A program made the position numbers and the translations under genes. From JAAEEP01 sp035529155 (lineage in GTDB: Archaea; Thermoplasmatota; Thermoplasmata; Methanomassiliicoccales; JAAEEP01): a DNA stretch of 25,644 nt. Shown piece by piece: positions 8,114 to 15,792 of this stretch. Under the pieces are notes generated by a model. That model did no database searches. It was not told where the DNA came from and saw only the letters and a list, made by a program, of their open reading frames with translations. The stretch lies in contig DATKXF010000121.1 of the NCBI GenBank assembly GCA_035529155.1, positions 1-25,644 on the forward strand, written 5' to 3'. Position 1 is the stretch's first letter. Each line of letters opens with the position of its first letter.

Positions 8114-9022
8114 ATGCCATTCGAGCTAGACATGACCAACCTTCGCTTCGGCACCGAACTGGTGAAGAGAGGCTTCGCCAAGATGCAGCAGGGCGGAGTG
8201 GTGATGGATGTGACAAACGCCGATCAGGCAGCCATCGCAGAGGAAGCAGGAGCGGTGGCGGTCATGGCGCTAGAACGGGTCCCGGCCGATATAAGGACCC
8301 AGGGAGGGGTCGCACGCATGGCCGATCCCGTGAAGATCTTGGAAATAATGGATATGGTTACCATCCCGGTGATGGCCAAGTGCAGAATCGGCCACTTCGT
8401 GGAAGCCCAGGTGCTGGAGTCCCTGGGAGTGGACATGATCGACGAATCCGAGGTGCTTACTCCCGCAGATCCATTCTATCATGTCATAAAGAAGGAATTC
8501 ACAGTGCCCTTCGTATGCGGTGCCAGGGACCTAGGTGAGGCCCTTCGCCGGATTGACGAGGGAGCGGCCATGATCCGGACCAAGGGCGAGGCTGGAACCG
8601 GCAACATCGTCGAGGCCATGAGGCACCAGAGACAGATATTGGGCAAGGTCAGGGAGCTCAGGGGAAAGAACGAGGAGGAGCTGTGGACCGTTGCCCGGGA
8701 GATCGAGGCACCCCTATATCTGGTCAAGGAGGTCGCCGAGATGCAGCGCCTACCCGTAATCAACTTCGCTGCTGGCGGTATAGCAACACCGGCAGATGCT
8801 GCGCTTATGATGCAGATGGGATCAGACGGTGTCTTCGTGGGTTCTGGCATTTTCAAGTCAAACGATCCAGCTCCACGGGCCAAGGCCATTGTGGAGGCTG
8901 TTACGCACTATGACGACCCGCAGGTGATAGCGGAGGTCTCAAAGAACCTAGGCGACGCCATGCCAGGCCTTGAGATCGCGAACATCAGTCCCGAGTCCCG
9001 CCTTCAGGAGCGGGGCTGGTAG
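8114..9022 (+). CDS. pdxS: pyridoxal 5'-phosphate synthase lyase subunit PdxS
   Basis: PdxS (Pdx1) makes PLP from ribose 5-phosphate, glyceraldehyde 3-phosphate and ammonia in the DXP-independent pathway; ammonia comes from the glutaminase PdxT. The 302-residue TIM-barrel protein is full length and carries D32 in VVMDVTN, the ribose-phosphate lysine K89 in MAKCRIGH, the second active-site lysine K157 in IRTKGEAGTGN, and the phosphate-binding loops NFAAGGIATPADAALMM and FVGSGIFKS. Position 90 is Cys where many homologues have Ala. The ATG at 8114 is chosen because GGTGA precedes it and family members start here. No pdxT lies in the window, so the subunit must be encoded elsewhere. It is divergent from a PLP-dependent aminotransferase and convergent with nep1. 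Confidence 0.97.
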   Translation: MPFELDMTNLRFGTELVKRGFAKMQQGGVVMDVTNADQAAIAEEAGAVAVMALERVPADIRTQGGVARMADPVKILEIMDMVTIPVMAKCRIGHFVEAQVLESLGVDMIDESEVLTPADPFYHVIKKEFTVPFVCGARDLGEALRRIDEGAAMIRTKGEAGTGNIVEAMRHQRQILGKVRELRGKNEEELWTVAREIEAPLYLVKEVAEMQRLPVINFAAGGIATPADAALMMQMGSDGVFVGSGIFKSNDPAPRAKAIVEAVTHYDDPQVIAEVSKNLGDAMPGLEIANISPESRLQERGW

Positions 9023-9038
9023 AAACCTCTTCCTTACC

Positions 9039-9620
9039 CTATTCGTGGCCAAGGCTTGCGAGAACCTCGCAGGTCACTGTCCATACTTTTAAAAGACCCT
9101 TGCCCAACGATATCTCTATATCAGTATGTTCATGCACATTCGAAACGTAGTCGCCCTCTGAGAATCCCCCTATCAAGATGGTGACTTGCTCCAGTTCCCT
9201 CTCCATATACACCTGGTTCAGCGGTGTATCCTTCCCTTCCGGAGAAAGGGCTATGACGGCGTCGCAGGAGATGTGGGATATCAGCTCCTCGAGGTTCGTT
9301 TCTCTTCTCAGGCTGAACCCCTCTATCTCTCGACCTTTCAGAAGGAATCCCATCTTCTCTAGGAAATCAAAATAGTTCCATGGCAGGCTCGCTTCTGGAT
9401 GGACTTCTATAATCCTGCCATTTCTGGTATGGACGAACGGACGGACTCTTCCCTGCCGCCCCGGCCGTGAGTCCAAACAGAGGAAGAGGAATCTGTGGAC
9501 GATGTCCGGCCTTCCCCTTCTCCCAGACCCAGAGGTTCCTTCGAACAGGTGTTGGTGAATTCTGGAATCAAGGATCGGAACCTTCTCCCCGGGAGGCGAG
9601 AGTTCTAACTCCGAATCCAC
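9039..9620 (-). CDS. nep1: rRNA small-subunit pseudouridine N1-methyltransferase Nep1 (Emg1)
   Basis: Nep1 is a SPOUT-class methyltransferase that N1-methylates the hypermodified pseudouridine near position 914 of archaeal 16S rRNA and helps small-subunit assembly. Visible motifs are VDSELEL at the N-terminus, LDSRIHQHL, the RNA-binding RGRPDIVH block, VHTRNGRIIEVHPEASLPWNYFDF, and the cofactor-side trefoil-knot segments IALSPEG, IGGFSEGDY and the C-terminal KVWTVTCEVL. The coordinates use the GTG at 9620 (193 residues), but this start would remove most of the first beta strand. An ATT at 9629, 5 nt after GAGGG, restores the usual NIVLVDSELEL strand and gives 196 residues; it is the better biological start. 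The GAGGG overlaps the stop codon of purP, so the two are one operon with coupled translation. Confidence 0.9.
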   Translation of the reverse strand: MDSELELSPPGEKVPILDSRIHQHLFEGTSGSGRRGRPDIVHRFLFLCLDSRPGRQGRVRPFVHTRNGRIIEVHPEASLPWNYFDFLEKMGFLLKGREIEGFSLRRETNLEELISHISCDAVIALSPEGKDTPLNQVYMERELEQVTILIGGFSEGDYVSNVHEHTDIEISLGKGLLKVWTVTCEVLASLGHE

Positions 9621-9626
9621 CAGAAC

Positions 9627-9640
9627 AATGTTCGCCCTCA
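9627..9640 (-). promoter_or_regulatory. ribosome-binding site for nep1 overlapping the purP stop, pointing to an AUU start
   Basis: The minus strand reads TGA GGG CGAAC ATT. GAGGG (9639-9635) is a strong anti-16S match, includes the last two bases of the purP stop and sits 5 nt before ATT 9629. The next candidates, CTG 9623 and GTG 9620, are 11 and 14 nt away, which is long for archaeal spacing. Confidence 0.6.
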
Positions 9641-10708
9641 GGTTATTATGCTTCCGAGAAGGTCCCTGTCAACGGCTTCCTTGATCTCCTTTGCGATCCT
9701 GCGACCGGTGGACATTCCTGGCTCAATCATGTCGGAGTAGGGAGAGCCGGAGATGAATGGATTGGTGCCAGCCACGATCCTGGATGAGATCTCGAATACT
9801 TTGAACTCCAACTTGTCCGTAACGATGGATTCGAGACAGAAGGGACCTATCATCCCTCCAAAGAGCTCCTGCGATCTCATTATGACCCGCTCTCCCATCT
9901 CAAAGATCTTGGGCAGCAGGCTCTCCCTCACTACCACAGGGATATTGCCCGTCACCACGAATGATGGGAAGAGGCCGTGCTTCTTCAGTTCCTCCTGGGC
10001 ACCCAGCTTGTACATCTCGTCGATGTTGCTCTCGTCACGACGGTCTATAGATAGCAACTCCAACGACCCGTTGCTGGTGCGGTAACCGCCGGATTTAATT
10101 GGTGAGAAGAAATAATGCAGGTAATACCTGGTTCCTAGGATATACTCTTGAATGGTGAAGGGCTGGGTGTGGTCTATTCCAAGCTTGAAATCGGGATAAT
10201 CCTTGGCTATGAAGAAACCTTTACCACCCTTGGCGCCGTGATACTTGACCAAAACAGGCCTGTCTATATGTTTGGGATCGTTGAGCTTCATGGGCATGCT
10301 TATTCCAGCGGAGATGAGCCATTCCCTTTCCTTCTCCCTGTCGCTCTCCCAGTGGAGAACCTTCCTGTTGCCATAGGTCGGCACCTCGAAATTCTCGAAC
10401 CTCTCGTGGCCCAGATACTCCACGAAGGATCCGTGTGGAATGATTATGGCATTCCTGTCGATGAACTCATCTGTCATGTCCAGCATATCGGAGTAACTGC
10501 CCAAACGCAATATCTCGTCTGGCTTTCCGAGCGGGAAAGCCTCATAGAACTTGGTATTCTGGTCCACGGCAATGCCCAGGGTCTTGAAGCCCTCCTTCCT
10601 GGCTCCGTGGAAAATCTGAAGAGAAGAATGAGAGCATAGTGTAGCCACTACAATATCGTCCTTATCATAATCATTAAGGATGCTAAGAATCCTCTCTTTT
10701 GGAACCAT
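9638..10708 (-). CDS. purP: 5-formaminoimidazole-4-carboxamide ribonucleotide synthetase PurP
   Basis: PurP is the archaeal ATP- and formate-dependent enzyme that converts AICAR to FAICAR, replacing the folate-dependent step of PurH. The 356-residue protein resembles Methanocaldococcus PurP along its length: N-terminal MVPKERILSIL and TLCSHSSLQI, IIPHGSFVEYLG, the ATP-grasp part with VLVKYHGAKGGKGFFIAKD and IQEYILGTRYYLHYFFSP, then LLSIDRRDESNIDEM, VVTGNIPVVVRESLLPKIFEMG, and the C-terminal GPFCLESIV, FEISSRIVAGTNPF and GSPYSDM. A TATA element (TTTTAAG on the minus strand) is centred about 26 nt before the ATG, so the message is probably leaderless. It is first in an operon with nep1. Assignment is very secure; other purine genes are not in the window. 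Confidence 0.96.
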   Translation of the reverse strand: MVPKERILSILNDYDKDDIVVATLCSHSSLQIFHGARKEGFKTLGIAVDQNTKFYEAFPLGKPDEILRLGSYSDMLDMTDEFIDRNAIIIPHGSFVEYLGHERFENFEVPTYGNRKVLHWESDREKEREWLISAGISMPMKLNDPKHIDRPVLVKYHGAKGGKGFFIAKDYPDFKLGIDHTQPFTIQEYILGTRYYLHYFFSPIKSGGYRTSNGSLELLSIDRRDESNIDEMYKLGAQEELKKHGLFPSFVVTGNIPVVVRESLLPKIFEMGERVIMRSQELFGGMIGPFCLESIVTDKLEFKVFEISSRIVAGTNPFISGSPYSDMIEPGMSTGRRIAKEIKEAVDRDLLGSIIT

Positions 10709-10730
10709 ATTGACACATATTCCTGTTTTA

Positions 10731-10737
10731 CTTAAAA
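10731..10737 (-). promoter_or_regulatory. TATA box of purP-nep1, leaderless layout
   Basis: The minus strand reads AGTTTTAAGTAAAAC with TTTTAAG at 10737-10731, centred 26 nt before the ATG at 10708. Transcription is expected to begin at or within a few bases of the start codon. No Shine-Dalgarno match precedes the ATG. Confidence 0.6.
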
Positions 10738-10778
10738 CTTTCCAATGCTACAATTCCATTGGGTAGTGTTTAGAAATA

Positions 10779-11294
10779 TTACCCGAATATCTCGATACCG
10801 AAGAAATAGAAGAGTATCCCGATGATGAAAGCCCTGTTCAATCCGCCCAAGAAGTTGCATATGAAGAAGTACTTCGCCTCCAAGACCTTACCCTCACGAT
10901 TGAATACAGAGAAGATGTAGATGGGGATGGTGTCCACCATGCCGGGAATGCTCAGTATGAAGTAGAGCCCAAGATAGCTGAACTTCTCCACCAACCACTC
11001 AGATTTCTCGACCAGCCATGAGAACCAACGCCATCGCTGCCAGCTCCTGACATTGTCCTCAATCGAGTAGCCAATATAGAATACCAGGACGCTGCCCACC
11101 GCCTTTCCCAATCCCAGGATCAGAGCCTTTACAAAGAAGGGTGTACCAGGATTCCAGAATAATCCCAACTCCACTGGAAGTGGGAGTATCACTGCCGCAA
11201 GAACACAGTAGATGAAGAAGATGACGCCGTACGTAAGCGGATCTGCAGAGTACTGGAATAGAAAATCCATAATCTGCTGCCAGATATCCGCCAT
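10779..11294 (-). CDS. small VTT/DedA-like integral membrane protein
   Basis: The ATG at 11294 is chosen over the longer frame from 11381 because a TATA element (TTTTAAT on the minus strand) is centred 25 nt upstream. The 171-residue protein has several hydrophobic helices: about 20-40, 54-78 (with GLGKAVGSVLVFYIGY, like the Gly-rich helix of DedA/VTT proteins), 108-130 and 145-168. The segment LPLPVELGLFWNPGTPF sits between the first two helices, as the re-entrant region does in that family. DedA/VTT proteins take part in lipid scrambling and membrane homeostasis; that this one does so is inference from distant resemblance. It lies 70 nt upstream of purP on the same strand but is probably transcribed separately, since purP has its own TATA box in the gap. 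Confidence 0.6.
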   Translation of the reverse strand: MADIWQQIMDFLFQYSADPLTYGVIFFIYCVLAAVILPLPVELGLFWNPGTPFFVKALILGLGKAVGSVLVFYIGYSIEDNVRSWQRWRWFSWLVEKSEWLVEKFSYLGLYFILSIPGMVDTIPIYIFSVFNREGKVLEAKYFFICNFLGGLNRAFIIGILFYFFGIEIFG

Positions 11295-11315
11295 TGCTGA
11301 GGCATCCGGATTGCG

Positions 11316-11322
11316 ATTAAAA
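11316..11322 (-). promoter_or_regulatory. TATA box of the VTT-like gene, leaderless layout
   Basis: The minus strand reads GGAAAAGGCTTTTAATCG: a purine-rich BRE-like stretch followed by TTTTAAT, centred 25 nt before the ATG at 11294. Confidence 0.55.
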
Positions 11323-11440
11323 GCCTTTTCCCCTTGGTTCGGTCCAACGCAAAATACCCCTGTTACAACGCATCCAGACATCAGAAAAGTTGGATAAGCT
11401 TTTTATGTGGGTAGTTTGATTACGCTCCCAGGGATTTAAA

Positions 11441-12052
11441 ATGGCGGCTAAGGGTGGAAGTCAAGAAGATTGGTTCAAGGAGCTCGACGATGAGCTTGAG
11501 CGCAAGACCCAGGCCATCACAAAGGACGTCGTTGAGCTCAGTAACCAGAAGATCACTATCAATAGGAAAGTCATCGAGGATTTCTGGAAGATACTGCAGA
11601 GGTTCGGGAAGATCAATGTCCATTTCACCATGGAGCCTTCCTATAGTGCGTGGGGGCAGTTCGAGGAATTCCCCAACGACTGGAAATTCAAGGAAGACTT
11701 CAACTATGCCGGTGTGAACACCATCCAGCTGGTGGATCGGACACAGGACCAAGGCAGGACGGGAGATTCCCTCTGGGTCCATTATTACACGGATCAGTCC
11801 AGCCCCCGCTTCAGGGTGGTCTTCGAGTACTGTGAGGGAGAGCAGTACTACAAGTACGCTGGATGGAAGCGTATCTTCGGTCAGTTCATCATCTTCGATA
11901 ACTCCCTTGCCCGCCTGAACATGGATAAGTTCCACGAGAAGCTGGGAGAGGTCATCAAGGCATGGTACGAATCCCACCTTCGGAAGAACAGGGATATACT
12001 CATAAAGCATCTCAAGGAGAACTTCGAGAGGGGAGAGACCTTCACCCAGTGA
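11441..12052 (+). CDS. hypothetical protein of 203 residues, family not recognised
   Basis: I do not recognise this protein. It is soluble (no signal or membrane helix), starts with an acidic/basic helical region (about 9-55), and continues with an alpha/beta-looking middle rich in aromatics (SYSAWGQFEEFP, SLWVHYYTD, EYCEGEQYYKYAGW). It ends with a strongly charged helix (HLRKNRDILIKHLKENFERG). There is one Cys, so no zinc site. Codon use looks like that of its neighbours and there is a good TATA box, GCTTTTTATG at 11397-11408, giving a leader of about 10 nt; the ATG is the only sensible start. It lies just upstream of the rpa operon on the same strand with about 120 nt and a separate promoter between them. 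A link to RPA would be guesswork. Confidence 0.8.
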   Translation: MAAKGGSQEDWFKELDDELERKTQAITKDVVELSNQKITINRKVIEDFWKILQRFGKINVHFTMEPSYSAWGQFEEFPNDWKFKEDFNYAGVNTIQLVDRTQDQGRTGDSLWVHYYTDQSSPRFRVVFEYCEGEQYYKYAGWKRIFGQFIIFDNSLARLNMDKFHEKLGEVIKAWYESHLRKNRDILIKHLKENFERGETFTQ

Positions 12053-12117
12053 GCTTCCCTCAAATCATTACCCCAATTCCATTTTCAAAGAGGTCACTTT
12101 CAGTCACCTCGAAGAAT

Positions 12118-12127
12118 ACTTTTAAGC
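12118..12127 (+). promoter_or_regulatory. TATA box of the rpa operon
   Basis: ACTTTTAAGC with TTTTAA at 12120-12125. Start site expected near 12149, leaving a leader of about 27 nt with GGAGG (12164-12168) 7 nt before the ATG. Confidence 0.6.
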
Positions 12128-12131
12128 GAAA

Positions 12132-12165
12132 CTCGGATATGCCGAGGTAACCGTGTAACACACGG
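12132..12165 (+). promoter_or_regulatory. two adjacent perfect inverted repeats in the rpa promoter/leader
   Basis: CTCGG-ATATG-CCGAG (12132-12146) lies between the TATA box and the expected start site, where a repressor would bind. CCGTGT-AAC-ACACGG (12151-12165) would be the first 15 bases of the message, and its 3' arm shares the two G bases that open the GGAGG ribosome-binding site. The first fits an operator; the second could fold and limit translation. Function is inferred only from position and symmetry. Confidence 0.4.
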
Positions 12166-12175
12166 AGGTCTAGCA

Positions 12176-13498
12176 ATGCAGAAGGATAAAATTACACCCC
12201 ATGTAGATGAACTTGCCAGGGTGTTGGAAGGAAAGGTTGACAGGAAAGAGATCCAGGAAGAACTGGAGATCTACCTGAATGAGTACAGGGTGACCCTCGA
12301 GTCCGCGAAGAGGGGCATCGTTCGAAAGTACGGCGGGGACCCCCGCCTTCTTGTCAAGAAGGATAGAAAGAAGATAAACGAGATAGGCCCGGCCGAGCAG
12401 AACGTCGATATTCTGGTCAGGGTGGTATCCGTCAACGAGAAGGAACTTGAGAGGGAGGGCGATGTCCGGACAATCCTCTACGGCATTTTCACTGATGAGA
12501 CCGGTACAATGCCATACACCGCCTGGGAAGGCGATAGGTTCGACTTCGGCCGTGGTGATGCGATCCTTGTGAGGAACGCTTACTCGAAGGAGTGGAACAA
12601 CAACACCCAGATCAATCTGGGGAACCGAGCGGTCGTGGAGAAGCAGGATCCCAGCTCGCTACCCCCGATGGAATTTTCCGTTCCAATGTACTCCGAAGGC
12701 GGGGACATTACACTATCACAGCTCCAAGATGGAATGAACGGCATAAATGTCACGGGAAGGATCCTCTCCGTAGAGAGCAGGGAAGTGACCGTTCAGGGTG
12801 AGCCGAGAATTCTATTTTCTGGAACTATTGCCGATAAGTCCGGAAAAGCTCAGTTCACCGCCTGGCACGATTTCGACCTCAAGGAAGGCGAGGTCGTAAA
12901 GATCGATAACGCTTACACAAGGAGTTGGAGGGGAATCCCTCAGCTCAACTTCGGCGAGAGGGCAAAGGTTCAGAGGGTAGAGGGAAGCCTCCCCTCAGAG
13001 TTTGAGCTCTCGTCTCCCTTCACCAGAAGCGTGGCGGACATGGAGCGCATCGGCGGGGGGATCGACGTTTCGATCAAGGGCGTAGTAGTGGATATTAAGA
13101 GAGGGTCGGGACTCATATTCAGGTGCCCAGAATGCAACCGCCAGGTGCAATCAGGCAACTGCAGGATCCACGGAAAGGTTGAGTCGACCCCCGACCTGAG
13201 AATCAAAGCAGTCCTGGACGACGGTGAGGGCAGTCTCACTGCTATCATCAACAGAGAGTTGACTGAACGGCTCCTGGGAATCACCTTGGATGATGCCCTT
13301 ATCAAGGCAAGGGCAGCAATGGACCAGGAGATCGTAAAGCAGGAGATGGAAGATCTGCTACTCCCCTCGCCCGTCGAACTCAGAGGCAACGTCACGAGTG
13401 ACGAGTTCGGTTTGATGATGATCGTCAGCGATGCCAGATTCATAAGGGACGATGTAAAGGGCGAGACGAAAACACTCCTTGAACAATTGGGGGTCTGA
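12176..13498 (+). CDS. replication protein A (RPA), single-stranded DNA-binding protein
   Basis: A 440-residue multi-OB-fold ssDNA-binding protein of the euryarchaeal RPA type, which protects ssDNA in replication, repair and recombination. After an N-terminal helical part (1-65) come OB folds at about 72-155 and 188-268, sharing the repeated phrases GTMPYTAWEGD / GKAQFTAWHD and VRNAYSKEWNNNTQINLG / IDNAYTRSWRGIPQLNFG. A third OB fold (about 295-425) contains a zinc site C317-x2-C320-x8-C329-x2-H332, the C3H pattern known from archaeal RPA and RPA70. The start has GGAGG 7 nt upstream. The next gene begins 2 nt after the stop and encodes the RPA-associated protein, a standard archaeal pairing. 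The nomenclature (RPA1, RPA3, RPA41) differs between species, so no symbol is given. Confidence 0.93.
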   Translation: MQKDKITPHVDELARVLEGKVDRKEIQEELEIYLNEYRVTLESAKRGIVRKYGGDPRLLVKKDRKKINEIGPAEQNVDILVRVVSVNEKELEREGDVRTILYGIFTDETGTMPYTAWEGDRFDFGRGDAILVRNAYSKEWNNNTQINLGNRAVVEKQDPSSLPPMEFSVPMYSEGGDITLSQLQDGMNGINVTGRILSVESREVTVQGEPRILFSGTIADKSGKAQFTAWHDFDLKEGEVVKIDNAYTRSWRGIPQLNFGERAKVQRVEGSLPSEFELSSPFTRSVADMERIGGGIDVSIKGVVVDIKRGSGLIFRCPECNRQVQSGNCRIHGKVESTPDLRIKAVLDDGEGSLTAIINRELTERLLGITLDDALIKARAAMDQEIVKQEMEDLLLPSPVELRGNVTSDEFGLMMIVSDARFIRDDVKGETKTLLEQLGV

Positions 13499-13500
13499 AA

Positions 13501-14394
13501 ATGATGTCAAGAGAGGTCGCATGGCGTATCTTTGCAGGTGAGTTCAACGCCTCAAGCCTGGAGATAAAGGGGGAAGGTGATCGCTCACCATCCTATGTCG
13601 TTACACCCCTGGGGGCGATGGTCAATCGGATGTTCGTCGTAGGTGTCCTTACCGACAGTGAGAACATAGGGACCGACGACGAACCCCTGTGGAGAGGAAG
13701 GATCTCCGATCCCACCGGGATATTTTACATCTCGGCGGGACAGTACCAACCGGAGGCCGCAATGGCCATTTCCAAGATAGATCCTCCCGCATTCGTTGCG
13801 GTGGTGGGCAAGGCAAGAACCTACTCGCCGGAAGAGGGAACTCTCTACTTGTCGATACGGCCGGAGAACATAAGGGTGGTGGACGAAGCCATAAGAGACT
13901 ACTGGGTACTGGATACCTGTAGGCAGACGCTCAAGAGGATCGATGCCCTCGCTGACGCACTGGAGATGGAATCACCTTCGGTGGATGAATTGGTGAATCT
14001 TGGACACGATCCAAACCTCTCTGAAGGCGTGATCAAGAGCCTTGGCCACTACATGGGTCTCAACCTTGAATCCTATCGAGAGATGGTGATAGACGCCCTG
14101 AAATATCTGCTTCCGGAGTACGAAATGGAGATGGAGATCCCTACCGATGTGAGCGGCCCGGAGGAGATCGAACTCGATGAAGAGATCGAAGATGAGGAGT
14201 TCAACAAGGAGGATATCATTCTGAGAATAATCGATCGTCTGGACTCCTCAGGAAAGGGGGCTCCCTGGGATGAGATAGTGGATGAGGCCGGGAAGGAAGG
14301 AATCGACAGAACCGAACTGGAGGAACTCACCAACTCGCTGCTGGACAAGGGTCTGATCTACGAGCCAGTCCTGGGCAAGATGAAGAGGATCTAG
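13501..14394 (+). CDS. RPA-associated protein (OB fold plus winged helix)
   Basis: A 297-residue partner of archaeal RPA (COG3390 type). It begins REVAWRIFAGEFNAS, typical of the family. The N-terminal half (about 30-125) is an OB fold with VNRMFVVGVLTD, WRGRISDPTGIFYISAGQYQPEA and FVAVVGKARTY. A helical middle follows, then a highly acidic linker (about 200-238) and a C-terminal winged-helix-like domain (about 238-297, with IDRTELEELTNSLLDKGLIYEP). Two ATGs lie together (13501 and 13504); either could start. It is 2 nt from the rpa stop, so the pair is co-transcribed and probably made in fixed ratio. In haloarchaea such proteins are encoded with, and co-purify with, their cognate RPA. It ends 15 nt from the convergent membrane-protein gene. 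Confidence 0.88.
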   Translation: MMSREVAWRIFAGEFNASSLEIKGEGDRSPSYVVTPLGAMVNRMFVVGVLTDSENIGTDDEPLWRGRISDPTGIFYISAGQYQPEAAMAISKIDPPAFVAVVGKARTYSPEEGTLYLSIRPENIRVVDEAIRDYWVLDTCRQTLKRIDALADALEMESPSVDELVNLGHDPNLSEGVIKSLGHYMGLNLESYREMVIDALKYLLPEYEMEMEIPTDVSGPEEIELDEEIEDEEFNKEDIILRIIDRLDSSGKGAPWDEIVDEAGKEGIDRTELEELTNSLLDKGLIYEPVLGKMKRI

Positions 14395-14409
14395 GATATC
14401 GCCAAGGGC

Positions 14410-14925
14410 TCAATCCTTGAACTCATCCCTTGAGATCACCACCAATATCAGTCCGATCAGGCCGAAGAGGGCCCCCAGGAACAACCCTCCAGATGCGATG
14501 AGCCCCAAAGAACCGCCAACGGCGGCTATTGCCCAAGATCTTCTCTTGATGGCCCTGAATCCGCCGATGATCGCGATCGCTCCGAAGACCAGCATTATTG
14601 CCCCCCATATCATGATAGCGTTGGTGGTGAGGTCGATGTATAAATTCGAGTACCAGTTTATGAAAGGGTCAGGATACGCTATCATCGAAAGGCCGGTGAC
14701 AAGGGCGAGCAACCCAGATATGATAATGAAGATACCAGCATATCCAGCTCTCTCCTTAGACCTCTCCTCTTCCAAGAACCTATCTTTCACTGGTTTGGAC
14801 GCTGGGAATTCATCCCTTAGCTTGAAGCCGCAACTGGGGCATTTGGCCGTTCCCTGTGGAACGGTCCGCCTGCAGCTGGGGCAGGTCTCCTCGATTATCT
14901 CATCATAAGGGGTTTCTTCAACCAT
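14410..14925 (-). CDS. zinc-ribbon membrane protein A (paralogue of B)
   Basis: The ATG at 14925 (171 residues) is preceded by GAGG at 7 nt and by a TATA-like TTTAATAATG near 14968; the TTG at 14931 is less likely. The N-terminus MVEETPYDEIIEETCPSC leads into a zinc ribbon with C15, C18, C29 and C32, then a charged linker (about 37-60) and four membrane helices (about 62-84, 102-122, 131-150, 152-166), ending in SRDEFKD. Short polar loops and a basic KRR at 127-129 divide the helix pairs. It is homologous over the whole length to the protein at 15148-15672, so the pair arose by tandem duplication. Function is unknown; a cytosolic zinc ribbon joined to a four-helix membrane domain suggests sensing or scaffolding at the membrane, but that is speculation. 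Confidence 0.85.
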   Translation of the reverse strand: MVEETPYDEIIEETCPSCRRTVPQGTAKCPSCGFKLRDEFPASKPVKDRFLEEERSKERAGYAGIFIIISGLLALVTGLSMIAYPDPFINWYSNLYIDLTTNAIMIWGAIMLVFGAIAIIGGFRAIKRRSWAIAAVGGSLGLIASGGLFLGALFGLIGLILVVISRDEFKD

Positions 14926-15118
14926 GAACAAACCTCATTCGTAGAGGAAAATATTGCATCAATCATTATTAAACGATAGCGGGGGGGACAGATCATATAA
15001 TTCATGGACCTAAACGATCGATTTCCAGAACGAAGTGGAGTGTTTTCAGGTACCAGATCAGCTTTTGAATTCCTTCTTGGATATCGCTACATTGGAGGAT
15101 GATTCTGACTAATAGGAA

Positions 15119-15140
15119 TTAAAAGAAAGAGAAAATGGTT
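15119..15140 (-). terminator. oligo-U terminator after zinc-ribbon protein B
   Basis: Downstream of the stop at 15148 the minus strand reads CCATTTTCTCTTTCTTTTAATT, a run of U tracts without a strong hairpin, the usual archaeal termination signal. The rest of the gap to the next gene (14926-15118) holds the TATA element of that gene and nothing else I can identify. Confidence 0.5.
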
Positions 15141-15147
15141 TGGGAGC

Positions 15148-15672
15148 TCAGCTCTTGAACTCACGCTTTGAGACCGCGACCAGGATTAGTCCTATCAGTC
15201 CCAACAGTGTTCCAAGGAAGAACGCTCCCGAAGCCACGAAACCGAGGAACCCTCCGATGACGGCAAGACCCCATGACCTCCTTTTCATGGCGGCCACGCC
15301 TCCGGCTATGGCAACTATTCCAAAGATCAAGCTCATTACCCCTGCCCCGACCATCACATCGGTGGAGAATGTGTACCCAATGTCAGTGTACAACCGAACG
15401 AAGGTCTCGGGATCCACGATCATGTATATCCCGGTAATGATGGCCAGTATGCCTGATATCAGAATTAGCCAGCCGCCGAAACCAGCCTTTTCCGTAGCTT
15501 GCTGCACCTGTTTTGCCTTGGGAGGTGCAACTCTTGGAGCAGGCGCTGGCTTTGGCTCTTCCCTGATCTGGAAGCCGCAGTTCGGACAGACGACGGTTCC
15601 TTGGGCGACGGTGTGCCTGCAGCTGGGGCAGGTCTCCTCGATTATTTCGCTATATGGTGTCTCTTCCACCAT
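15148..15672 (-). CDS. zinc-ribbon membrane protein B (paralogue of A)
   Basis: A 174-residue protein whose first 36 residues differ from protein A at only a handful of positions (MVEETPYSEIIEETCPSC; C15, C18, C29, C32). The linker is different: here it is Pro/Ala-rich (PKPAPAPRVAPPKA). Four membrane helices follow at about 66-87, 105-127, 134-152 and 153-168, and the tail is SKREFKS. The second half (MKRRSWGLAVIGGFLGFVASGAFFLG) closely tracks that of A. The ATG at 15672 has AAGGTGG 7 nt upstream, and TTTTTAATAGG near 15726 is a fitting TATA box, so A and B are separate transcription units. Conservation of ribbon and helices with a freely changed linker suggests both ends are under selection. 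Family and function not recognised. Confidence 0.85.
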   Translation of the reverse strand: MVEETPYSEIIEETCPSCRHTVAQGTVVCPNCGFQIREEPKPAPAPRVAPPKAKQVQQATEKAGFGGWLILISGILAIITGIYMIVDPETFVRLYTDIGYTFSTDVMVGAGVMSLIFGIVAIAGGVAAMKRRSWGLAVIGGFLGFVASGAFFLGTLLGLIGLILVAVSKREFKS

Positions 15673-15792
15673 GTTCTCGCCACCTTACCCCTTAAGGTTG
15701 TTAAATCATCACCTTGTTTCCTATTAAAAATGTACTCCAGCCATTCAAAGGAGTGTATTGACTGAAATCACTTCAGCAAATAAGCTAGATGT

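Noticed and set aside
10148..10639. 163-codon plus-strand frame inside purP
   Set aside because: Shadow of a securely identified gene, with no initiation signals.
11420..12010. 196-codon open frame on the minus strand opposite the unknown gene
   Set aside because: It is a mirror frame of the plus-strand gene, with a biased composition and no promoter or ribosome-binding site; the plus-strand frame has a TATA box and sensible protein character.
15140..15727. 195-codon plus-strand frame opposite zinc-ribbon protein B
   Set aside because: Mirror of the membrane-protein gene; a similar mirror frame occurs opposite paralogue A, which reflects codon structure of homologous genes and not a second protein.
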